This document shows positions 20,940 to 30,575 of a stretch of 64,000 nucleotides of DNA, one piece after another (the stretch's first letter is position 1; the number at the start of each line of letters is the position of its first letter). Under the pieces are notes generated by a model. It saw nothing but the letters and a program-made list of their open reading frames with translations. It was not told the DNA's origin and made no database searches. Source of the stretch: Alloascoidea africana (taxonomy: Eukaryota; Ascomycota; Alloascoideomycetes; Alloascoideales; Alloascoideaceae); the NCBI GenBank assembly GCA_030581615.1, contig JAKTTT010000049.1, forward strand, positions 1-64,000, in the 5' to 3' direction. A program made the position numbers and the translations under genes.

Positions 20940-21066
20940 ACATGTCTAGTGGACAGTCCCTGATGCCAGAAGGAGGAAAGTCCTGTGCTAACACGGACGA
21001 GCATGTTAGATTATAGGACTATAATATAAAAGAAGACGATACACACAACAGAAGGAGGTTATAAGT
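20940..21066 (+). ncRNA. Candidate structured RNA with RNase P-like CR-I and CR-V motifs
   Basis: GAGGAAAGTCC at 20973-20983 equals the conserved region I of bacterial/organellar-type RNase P RNA. ACAGAAGGAGGTTATAAG at 21048-21065 resembles conserved region V (ACAGAA..CGGCUUA). Between them lie two short perfect hairpins: CTAACA/TGTTAG (20988-20993 with 21004-21009) and ATTATA-GGAC-TATAAT (21010-21025). AG-CCT of CR-I can pair with AGGTT of CR-V with a bulged T, as in helix P4, but with a wobble and further mismatches. The spacing of about 65 bases is far too short for ordinary RNase P or MRP RNA. A chance match or a fragment of organellar origin is quite possible. Confidence 0.2.
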
Positions 21067-21506
21067 TCAAAAGTTAGATGATTTTATTGAACCGGGCAGA
21101 TCCATCGTGCAATTTATCTCTTTACGTCCTCTTTTCGGGTCCATTTTAGCCCGTCCGTGTTTCGTTTCTGCAAACGGCTTTGGGCAGGCCTTCCATGTGT
21201 GAGTCTCTGGAATTTCCACTGGGTCTTGCCCTGTTGCTTCCCTTGCCTCAACCGCCCATGAATGACGCTGCACATCACCCAGAAAAGTATCAAAACACTA
21301 ACCACTTTCCTTTCTGGTGGAAAAGGGATCCTGCTTGCCATGCTATCTTTAGCAGAATTCTAATAAACTTCAAAACCATCAAACCAATATTGTTCTTTGA
21401 CCATAAATCGAAAAAAAAAGAAACCTCTTTGTGATTTACTCACAACTAGTGTTTCTAACTCTCTTGATTAAATTCAAGTCTTGTATAAATAGAAGGCACT
21501 TCCTCA
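21067..21506. other. Intergenic, promoter side of the RING gene
   Basis: No gene was recognised. TATAAATA lies at 21484-21491. Confidence 0.4.
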
Positions 21507-22166
21507 ATGGATCCTCTTCAATTACAATTGAACCACCTACACTTTAAACTCAATACTATACAACAAATGACATCTTTGGCGACGAACATGGTAATAGCCG
21601 GTGTATTCATTGGGATTCCAGTCATTTCACTCACGATTTATTCATGTGTAAAGTGCTGTTCACCGCGATCTGAGCAAGATGGAAACAAGGTAATTCCCGA
21701 TCTAGAGAGAAACGATCAAAATAATAATACAGGACAACAACAATCGACTGCAATGGCATCTGTAAATTCTATTCCACCAGCTACTGGGCCAGGAACTACA
21801 ACAGGTATATCCGAAGAAGTCATTGCCAAACACTCCAAGCTATACACTTATAAAGAATGGAAATTGTTGAAAAATCATCCTTCTCATACAGGCCCCGACC
21901 CTTTAAGTTCACGATCTTGCACTTTTTGTCTCGAAGATTTCCAAGATGATTGGTTGCTTCGAGTGCTTCCTTGTAACCATGTCTTCCACGTTCTTTGCGT
22001 GGACAATTGGCTATATCGAGAAAGTCCAACTTGCCCCATCTGCCGAAAAGACATACGAGAACGAGAACGAGAAAATGAAAATGAGGAAAATGCAATTGCA
22101 AATGAATTTGGTCGAACGTTTTTTCAACATGCGGGAGACATTATGGGAATTTTTTCTGACCTTTGA
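21507..22166 (+). CDS. Membrane-anchored RING-H2 protein, likely E3 ubiquitin ligase (219 aa)
   Basis: A hydrophobic segment (about residues 28-48) is followed by a polar linker and a C-terminal RING-H2 finger with Cys/His in the order C-x2-C, C-x-H-x2-H, C and C-x2-C (CTFCLEDF, CNHVFHVLCVDNW, CPICRKD). Such proteins recruit a ubiquitin E2 at membranes. The linker block GISEEVIAKHSKLYTYKEWK is shared with the inverted paralogue at 23629-24210. The TATA-like element at 21484 is only about 16 bases before this ATG. The ATG at 21567 would give a start matching the paralogue and may be the real one. Substrate and compartment are unknown. Confidence 0.85.
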   Translation: MDPLQLQLNHLHFKLNTIQQMTSLATNMVIAGVFIGIPVISLTIYSCVKCCSPRSEQDGNKVIPDLERNDQNNNTGQQQSTAMASVNSIPPATGPGTTTGISEEVIAKHSKLYTYKEWKLLKNHPSHTGPDPLSSRSCTFCLEDFQDDWLLRVLPCNHVFHVLCVDNWLYRESPTCPICRKDIRERERENENEENAIANEFGRTFFQHAGDIMGIFSDL

Positions 22167-23628
22167 TGTTGCGTTTTGTTTGGATAAAAAAGCCCATGGA
22201 GATTGATAGATTCCTTTAAAAAACAGCAAGTTGTTCTTTTATCACGGTCCACTCACTTGAGATAACTGGTAAATCTAATAAAGTATATTATGCTCATCAA
22301 TTAAACTCCAAGATCTGTCAAAACAAATTTAGAACCCTTTGGTGGTCTTCTAGTTTCGGTAGTATATAACGTGAACAAAAGCGTTCACCGTATGTACAAA
22401 CGAAACGCTTAATGAAACAAGGACTCAAAGAAAAATACAGCTTAATCTTTTCAACACGAGAGACAGGCCCAGAGACCAAGTCTTTATCAGGAATACAAAC
22501 GTGGAAAACAAAAAAACAGTTTCCCTCTAGACTTAATCATTCACTTTTCCATCAACATTCTCCGCTTTCAAAGAGATCTTGAAGGTTAGCATAGAGAATC
22601 ACACAAAAGTTTACCTTTAATTATTTTTTCATCAAAAAAGTGAAAGAACAGTGTCTTGAGATTCAAACATCGAAATAGCATAAAGTGTGGTTTTTATAGA
22701 TATCAAGCACCTTTTCACATATTAGCCGCATCACGATGTGCCCGACATGAAGCACACAAAAACGATCTTATAGAGTCAATACCAACCAGGAACATATATA
22801 TGGTGCTTTTAATTTTGTTCTTTCTTTAGTCATAAAACCCATACTGGTCGGTTTGTAGTATTATTAAACACTTCTTTTAGCAAGTTTCTACTCCGGTTCA
22901 GTAATATCTCCAAACCCAAATCTCCAATTTGAAGTTGAGATTTTCTTGTTCAAAGCAGTAACTATATAACCTTCACCAGCAAATTGGATAAAAGTTGTAC
23001 ATCATGACGTTAAAAGCTTTATCGTGCTTCGTGTTTTCCCATCACTGGGAAACCTTGAAACGGGCAGAAAAGTTTAAAAATGTTGAAAGATATTCCCCAA
23101 TTTCTTCCATTTTCTAATCTTTTGAAAAATATTGAAAAAATGAATATAAGTGGTGAAAATGTCTTATGTTAAAAGTACAAAAAGCTTAGCTTTAGAACAA
23201 TACTCCTCACCCGATATTTCATTTCTTTTTATAACCAGAAGAAGAGTGTGTCATTTCCTTGCATAATATTATTAAGATCATCATTACTGGTTTGAAATCA
23301 AGTAATCGCTCGTTCGCTATTGAATGGGGGTCCCTTTTATTAAGCAATGGTCTTGGAATTCCATTTCTCCAATAACTTTTGCAGCTGGTTTGTTTAAGGT
23401 TTCCCATCTTTGTAAACTACTCCAGATAGCTTTGTCTTTTCTTGATATTCAAGAAAAAAAAACAGGCTGGGTGGATCCAAGGATCTGTGTAAAAGGTATC
23501 ATAGCAATAACGTTGTAGGGCTGCCGTTACCGTGGGATACCGCTTGCGCGAAAAGATATTATCGAATTAGATTTAGATCTGAAAGCAGTGTTTCTATCAA
23601 GTAACAAAACTAGGAAGAAAACCGGCCC
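22167..23628. other. Region between convergent RING paralogues
   Basis: About 1.5 kb of AT-rich DNA with only short, unrecognisable frames. Apart from the flanking inverted gene pair I see no repeat or RNA gene. Confidence 0.5.
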
Positions 23629-24210
23629 TCAGACATTTTCATTATCTTCTTGTGCTCTTCCTCGTATGTCTTGTCGACAAATGGGACACTTTGGACTTTC
23701 TCGATATAGCCATTTGTCTATGCAAATAACATGGAAGAGATGATTACAAGGCAGCACTCGAAGTAACCATTCGTCTTGGAAATCATCGAGACAGAATGTG
23801 CAAGATTGTAAGTTTGAGGCATCGTAGCCCAGGTGAGAAGGATGGTTTTTCAACTGCTTCCATTCTTTATAAGTGTATAGCTCGGAGTGTTGATCGATGA
23901 CTTCTTCTGATATACCTGTTGGATTGGGATTATTTGCATTATCTCTATTTTGGTTTTCTTCAGCTTGTCGTTGAGCCATTTCAGGAGGATCTGCTGCTGC
24001 TCCTTGTTCTTGCTGTTCTTGCTGTTCTTGCTGTTCTTGCTGTCTTTGTTCTCTTGGCTGGGCGTTTCCCGCTATTCCTGCTTCCTCTAAATCAGGGCGA
24101 GGAGGTATATGTTTGCGTCCCGAATCGGCCAAACCCATGAAAAACCCAATTATTATGATTGTGCCGATGATAGTGAGAATAACGGAAAGAGGTGCGGAAT
24201 TGACGGCCAT
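23629..24210 (-). CDS. Membrane-anchored RING-H2 protein, paralogue 2 (193 aa)
   Basis: Same architecture as the gene at 21507: a membrane segment (about residues 8-27), a linker and a C-terminal RING-H2 finger (CTFCLDDF, CNHLFHVICIDKW, CPICRQD). The linker differs by a Gln/Glu tract (about 55-70) built on a repeated QEQ unit. The block GISEEVIDQHSELYTYKEWK is common to both. The pair is convergent, about 1.46 kb apart, so it is an inverted local duplication that has kept all zinc ligands in both copies. Likely an E3 ligase with unknown target. Confidence 0.85.
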   Translation of the reverse strand: MAVNSAPLSVILTIIGTIIIIGFFMGLADSGRKHIPPRPDLEEAGIAGNAQPREQRQQEQQEQQEQQEQGAAADPPEMAQRQAEENQNRDNANNPNPTGISEEVIDQHSELYTYKEWKQLKNHPSHLGYDASNLQSCTFCLDDFQDEWLLRVLPCNHLFHVICIDKWLYRESPKCPICRQDIRGRAQEDNENV

Positions 24211-25902
24211 TTTCTAATTTGGAGATAAGAAGGATATCAATTTACAAGCGAATGCCAGAAGCGTTTCTTTTATAAAAAAAGGCAAACTGTATTTTAATCA
24301 TGCCAGTAGCAATAGGCATAGCTGCATGGTAAAAACTGAAGAAGAAAACACAGGGAAAAAAAAGGAGGCCGTTCTTGTGTGTTTTGAGTGCGATTTCTTA
24401 GCGCTGTCTTGAACAGATCGAGTAGACATCATCTATCAATGAACAATGTGGTAGGCAACTCTAGGCGGTGGTTGAACGGTTCTCGGCGGTATTTCTTTGG
24501 CCGGCGGTTGAGATGCCAGGCTATTGCTGCTTGAGATCCATGGCGGGAAGCAAGCACAAGTCATTTGAACATTCGCCCTGCCTCGTGGAGAGTCCACACC
24601 TCCACGGGAAGGTGGATCGAGCACGATACCGTGCAAGTCCATTGCCGATAGCGACGTCCGTCGGTACGCGAAAGCTCCCCGATTCAACCACAAAACGTGG
24701 GCATCTTTGCGAAAGGCGGATGTTGGAATAAGCTTGGCAAAGACGGGTTTGTTCTCCATTGCCAGCAGCTACTATTGATACCTCTACAAAAGGACGTGTG
24801 GAACAGAGAAGGAGAAGGACCAGTCAAAAAGGGGTACTAATGGCTCGGGTTATAGGGACAGAATGCCAGCACTGTTCTTTAAACGCTATTCAAACGGGCG
24901 TGGACCCTGTGATCGCGCTCTCAGCTCCAGCTTGGACGAGCAGAAGCACAAAACACATGTCGAAAGAGCTTCACTTCTTCTCCAGGTTCGCACGTGTTGC
25001 AGCAAAGACGGCCAAGAGGGAAACCAGCGTTATAGGCCGTGTCTGGGGAAATGCTTCATTTGAACGGCTCGAATCATCGTTATGAAAATAGTTCTTCCTG
25101 CTGTTGTAATTACATCACTGCAGCGGACCTTAACAGCTGAAATGGAGCAAGTGGAACGACATTCCGATTCCTTCTGTTTGACATGAGAAACCCGCCAAGG
25201 AAAGCAGGAGCGCGGTGTTGGAATTCAGGCTGAACCTGTGTCATTCTTTCCATTGGCCGGAGGACAATCCAGAAAGCTTGTGCTGTCCAACCCATTCCAC
25301 AAGTTCACCAAAAGGCCTTGGTTGTAGACACCTGTGGGCTTTTTGTCTTGGCGGCAAGTGCTGAAGGCACCGTACCAGTACTAAAAGTTCTTAGACAAGA
25401 ACGAGCAAGTGGTTAATCCATTAGGGTTACGGCCCAAGTAATAGCAAAAGACAATACTGTCCAAGTTTTAATCGAAATTGGACAATCGTACAAAATGACC
25501 AGTGGTGGGATTTAGCGTGGTGTAATGCTACGATTGGCCCTTTTCCAGGCAAGCTCGAATTGTAAGAACAACAATCATAGCAAAACGATACAATTCCAAC
25601 AAGCGAAAAAAAAAAAACATTGAGGATTGATCTAATCAAGTCAAACAGAAAAAAAAAATTCACTTGACACATTGTAATTAAAAGACATTAGGTAACACGC
25701 CGTGTCCTGTCATCATACAACCAGATCTGGCAAAATCAATCTGGACCATTGTATCTCTTCTACTGGTATCAATAACACAAATTTCCTTACATTGATGCCA
25801 ACCCCTTATTAGCTCAGGAATCAATCTTGTAATCAATTAATTCGCCATATACAAGATACAGTCTGTCTATGTATATCAGTGCACGGCGTACATCTGGAAC
25901 CT
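24211..25902. other. Intergenic region upstream of EF1B-gamma
   Basis: About 1.7 kb. The part at 24420-25080 is richer in GC and holds frames on both strands (for example minus 24436-24759, plus 24759-25085) that show no domain. The rest is AT-rich. TTAGGGTT, a Tbf1-like word, occurs at 25422-25429. No gene can be supported. Confidence 0.45.
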
Positions 25903-25954
25903 AGCCACCTCGAGGATTTTACGGGTGGCTCGAGGATTTTACGGGTGGCTCGAG
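25903..25954. promoter_or_regulatory. Tandem 20-bp element in the EF1B-gamma promoter
   Basis: The unit CGAGGATTTTACGGGTGGCT occurs twice in a row (25911-25950), followed by CGAG and preceded by AGCCACCT. AGCCACC therefore forms an inverted match with each GGTGGCT. It lies 120-167 bp upstream of the ATG at 26070, a usual place for an upstream activating element of a highly expressed translation gene. The binding factor is unknown. Confidence 0.5.
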
Positions 25955-26069
25955 CAAAGAGGCTGGAGTTTAAAAAACGTGCAAACTTTTTTTTTTTTTC
26001 TCCCACTCCTTCTTTTTCTTCCTCTTTTTTCTTCTTGAATTGCCAACTCACACGTTGATAGAATAAACA

Positions 26070-27683
26070 ATGTCTCTCGGTACTTTATACTCCAATGTAA
26101 GTTTTCCTTATTTCTTTCTCAGATCTTTTCCTTTTCCTTCTCATTCTCATTCTAACAATATTACAGACTATTAGAGGTACTCTTTCAAAGGGTCTCATTA
26201 ACCATTACAAATTGGACATTCAAGTTAAGGAACCCGATGCGGAATTTCCCAAATTGTTCCCTTTGAAGAAAACACCTGCTTTTAAAGGTCCTAAAGGGTT
26301 CAAGTTGACCGAGATCATTGCAATTGATTACTATCGTAAGTTTTGATACACCTCGCTTTTGTGATGTGAAGTTTTATTATTACTTTTTTCTTTTTTTTTT
26401 TTGACTCCACGCCACACTCTACCACGCCCTTCTATTCATGCGCATGTTTTTTTTTTGTTTGCTTCTTAATGATGAGAAATTTCATTTTTATTATACAGTT
26501 ATCCCTGTCTTAATTGATAATGTGTCGATACTATTAATCTGATTTGATTTGACAAAAACAAAACAAAATTGGGCATTAATTTCAACTCGCAATTTTTTTT
26601 TTTTTCTTTGATTGTTTGTGTCAATCACTAACAACTCTTATTTCCCTTCCAGTTCTCAGCTTGATTGAGAAGCACAATTTGCTCGGAAAGACCGAAAGAG
26701 ACCACGTGGAGATTCTCAAATGGGTTTCATTTGTCAATTCCGACTGTCTCACTGCCATTGCCACTGCTGGGTTAGGACTTCTTGGCAGAATCCCATATAA
26801 CAAAAAATCCATTGATTCAAACCTTGCATCTATGGATCAATACGCGGATCTTTTCGAAGCTCGTTTGGCGGAATATACCTATCTCGTTGGTGAAAGAGTC
26901 AGCTTTGCGGATTTGTTTGCCGCTTCGATTTTACAAGCTGGTTTTGACATATTATGGGGAACCAAATGGAGAGAAGCCCATCCCAATTTCGTAAGATGGT
27001 TTAATACCATTATCCATCATCCTATTTTGAAGGAATTTTACGAGGATTACAAGTTTAGAGATGAGATGATCCAATTTGTCCCACCAAAGAAGGAAAAGAA
27101 ACAAAAGCAGCCTGCTGCTGAGCCCAAAAAGAAAGACCAGAAGAAGAAGGAAGAGCCCGCTGCTGCTGAACCTGCTCCAGCCACCGAGAAGAAGGTGAAG
27201 CATCCATTGGAGGCTCTGGGCAAACCCAAGGTTGCTCTGGACGAGTGGAAACGAACCTATTCGAACGAGGAGACTCGTGAAACTGCACTTCCTTGGTTCT
27301 GGGAACATTACGATCCCGAGGAATGGTCTTTGTGGAAAGTTGACTTCAAGTATAACGAAGAATTAACACTTACCTTTATGTCCAACAACCAAATTGGAGG
27401 CTTTTTCGCCCGTCTTTCAGCCTCTATCAAATATTTGTTTGGTTGTATGGTTGTTTATGGTGAGAATAACAACAACGGTCTAACTGGTGTTTTTTTGGTT
27501 CGTGGTCAAGATAACGTTCCTGCATTTGACGTTGCACCCGATTGGGAATCCTATGAATTTACCAAACTTGATGTTTCGAAACCCGAGGATAAGGCCTTTG
27601 TTGAGGATTTGTGGGCTTGGGATAAACCTTTGATTATTAACGGTGAATCCCGTGAGATTGCAGATGGTAAAGTGTTTAAATAA
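26070..27683 (+). CDS. Translation elongation factor 1B gamma (408 aa, 3 exons)
   Basis: The gamma subunit of the eEF1B complex, which scaffolds the GDP/GTP exchange factor for eEF1A. Exons are 26070-26096 (only nine codons, MSLGTLYSN), 26167-26335 and 26653-27683; introns are 70 and 317 bases with TTCTAAC and CACTAAC branch sites. The GST-like N and C domains span about 1-210. A Lys/Ala/Pro/Glu-rich linker follows (about 210-250), then the conserved EF1G domain (about 250-408) with blocks WKRTYSN, LPWFWEHYDPEEWSLW, FMSNNQIGGFFARL and FGCMVVYGEN. Yeast has two such genes (TEF4, CAM1), so no symbol is assigned. Introns near the start are common in ribosomal-type yeast genes. Confidence 0.95.
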
Positions 27684-28535
27684 TCAGAAAACAAGCAGAA
27701 ATTTATACAGATACTGATCTATGTATGTGGATAGAGAATGATGATAGAATGTTGCTTGATGATGTCTGGTGTAAATGCCGTTGTCGTAAAAATGTAAGCA
27801 GGAACAGGATGTGAAATGTAAATGTAGTTATTCGTTTTATCGCAAGCAGGATGCTGCTGCTGAATGCTGAATGCTGAATGCTGAATGCTGAATGCTGCTG
27901 ATGCTGGTGTTTAGTTACAGGTTCACAGGTTCACGGCGCTCGGGGGTTGTCATCTTCGGAATTGATAATTAGAATGTATCAGATGGATATATATATGCCT
28001 TGGTGCATCCATCCATACCCAAGGAATGACGACAACTACCAGGATCATGATGACAATGTATTAATTTGGTTATCAAGGGTGATCTAATTCTTAATTTTTA
28101 TTCATTCATCCAATCAATAAATCTCATTTTTGGTTGTTTTTTTGTTTTTTTGGTTCTTTTGGTTATCATTACAAAACAGAAAAAGCTATCAATATCAAAT
28201 GTAAAATAAATGACAAAAGACGAAAGACGAAAAGAGCAAAAACAGAAAAGTAGATGCAATTTACAAATCTATAGAAGTTTCCACTCATCATTAAGATCAA
28301 TCAAATCAATTAATCAAATCAAATCGAAAAATATAAAATAAAATAAAATAAAACAAAACAAAACAAAAAAGAACTTCTTACTTGAAGGTAAAAGATTTAT
28401 TGGATTTAATCATAACGAAAGGAAATGAAGAGGAAAGCATGCACATATAATCAAAGACAAACGTGAATAATAATAATAAAAAAAAAACATGAAATGAAAT
28501 GAAAGGAATGGAATACAAATACAAAAAGCAGTTCT
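27684..28535. other. Intergenic between convergent genes, with a 7-bp minisatellite
   Basis: 3' flanks of EF1B-gamma and the C2H2 gene. A CTGAATG unit is repeated about five times near 27859-27896, flanked by CTG runs, and AAAAT/AAAAC runs occur near 28332-28366. No gene was seen. Confidence 0.6.
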
Positions 28536-29447
28536 TCAAGATTCAACCTTGTCATCAGTATCCAACCCGTCATTTGACACTGTTGAATCATGATGCTGAC
28601 TATGATTATGATTATGATTAGGATGATGGGGATGGGGATGGGGATGGGGAGGAATAGAGTAAATAGGAGGTGGGGGAGGATGGCCATGGATTTGAGCAGG
28701 GTCGTAGTAAACCTGATGCTGTAATTGTAACTGCACCGGTCGTCTCTGTTGTGCTTCATTATCATGTAATTTCATATGTCTAACCAAATTAGACCGGACA
28801 GAAAACCTTTTACCACATTGCTCAAAATCGCAAATAAATGGCTTTTCGCCTGTATGGGTATACGTATGGGTTTGTAATGAACTTGGACGACTAAACTCTT
28901 TGGAACAATAGGGGCAAATGTTTTTCTTACGCGAGTTTGTCCTTTGCTTTTTGGTTTTTTTTGAATTGGATATCGGGATTACGTAGACCGGATCGGTTTC
29001 TGAATCATGGCCGTATTCACTCTCCGGTGACGAAGCATGAGCATGAGCATGGGCATGAGCATGAGCAGCAGCAGCAGTAGAGTCACCATCATCGATAATT
29101 CTTCTTCTAATCTTTTTCTTTGTAACGCGGAGCTTTCGACGCATTGAAAGTCTTGTGTTTTTAGCCTTTTTGGATTTGGAACAGAAATCCGATTCTTCGA
29201 CAGGCTTACCACCGAGCTCTTTACTCTCTTGTGCACAAACGACGGGGATGGCAACAACAGTATTGGACTCTGCAGCTGCAGAGACCATCACCACGCCTCC
29301 ATCACCGTTGCAGGAACTGGAGATAGATACTCTATGGGGCGCATCATACTCTTCATCTTCCACGTCCAAATCTTTCAAAGTCTTTTGGTCGTAATTGTTG
29401 GCATTGGTATCATCATCATCATTATCATCATTTTCATTATCATTTTT

Positions 29448-29479
<32 letters not shown>

Positions 29480-30575
29480 ATACTGCAATATTACCTGTAT
29501 CATACACTAGATATTTGGAAGAGTCAGCAGATGAAACTGCATTCCCAAACAAGGATTGGTTTCCCTGCTTGGAAGAAGAGTCCACAAGACTTGAACCAAA
29601 GATTACGTCTGCTTCCGAACCACGGTCGTTAGTAATGCCAATAGGGTTGTTAAAGTCGAAATCCGAGCAACTAAAGTGTTCAAAGTCCAAAGATGATGAG
29701 AGAGTTGGAGAACGCCTATGCATCACCAAGGGGGTGGTGTTTTGGGGGCTCTGGGTTGTATAGAAAGGGTGGTGGTGGTCATTAAGGCCCTGAGGAAGTA
29801 CAGAGGAGTAACTTCTGGAATGGCCATGGATCGGATGGTTATCTGTGCTGAACAAGGAGGAGGCCGGGCTGGTGGTGGAATAGTCTTCATCGGAATCAAA
29901 GTAGGAAAATGGAGGAGGTGGTGTTTCCTGGTAGGTTGTCTGCATTACACGTTGATTCTGTTGAGGTGCTTCGGGGAAAGTGTAATTTGAATCGAGGGAG
30001 AGACTGTTTGTGGGAAAAGCAGAGTTGCCTGGCTTTGCATAAGGGTGGTTTGTGAAATTGAAAAACGAGGGCATGGTTGTTGGAGTAGGGCTGGTTGCTG
30101 TTGTTGTTGCAGATGCAGTTTCATCGTTGTAGGCAAAGGACGATTGTGAAAGATGATGATGTTGTCTATTGTAACAGGCCAGGTTTTCGGTGGAAGGGGA
30201 GGAAGATATGGGGGAAGGTGTAGAGCAAGAGATATTTTGGAAATTTGAGGAAGTTGAGGAAGAATAAGAATAGGTGGATCTTTTAGCGGGGGCAAAAGAG
30301 CAATTTGAGGTACTTGAACTTGAAGTTGAGCTTGTTAGGGACAAGGGTTGGGCAGTGATGGAGGAGTAAAGGCAAGATTTGGGATCTGGATCATCATTTG
30401 ATTTGATGTATTGGTGATGATGATGATGGAGATGAAGATGATCTTGTAATAAAGCATTGACATAAGTTGAAGCTGAGGCTGAGATATCTATGTCCAATAG
30501 ATCTTGGTCATTTTGGTTGTAGATGGCCAAGGGCATGTATTGATTTAGGTCTGGAGTTGTAGCAGAAGCAGACAT
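28536..30575 (-). CDS. C2H2 zinc-finger transcription factor (679 aa)
   Basis: Two adjacent C2H2 fingers lie near the C-terminus (about residues 551-605). The first has C-x2-C-x12-H-x3-H, the second C-x4-C-x12-H-x3-H, joined by the classic HTGEKPF linker; blocks include [10 protein letters not shown] and [14 protein letters not shown]. The long N-terminus is low complexity: Ser/Thr/His/Pro-rich, with a run of Asp/Glu/Asn at about 365-400 that could act in activation, and Lys/Arg-rich patches just before the fingers that could be nuclear signals. The ATG at 30575 is the first; the frame upstream of it has no ATG. The fingers resemble those of fungal FlbC/CMR3-like factors, but targets cannot be inferred. 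Its upstream gene-free region is about 8.4 kb. Confidence 0.88.

Noticed and set aside
24436-25085. Opposed 107- and 108-codon ORFs upstream of EF1B-gamma
   Set aside because: No domain, no promoter or start support; composition alone explains the open frames.
29395-29763. Plus-strand ORFs over the C2H2 gene
   Set aside because: Serine and isoleucine runs are the antisense of the Asp/Glu tract of the zinc-finger protein.
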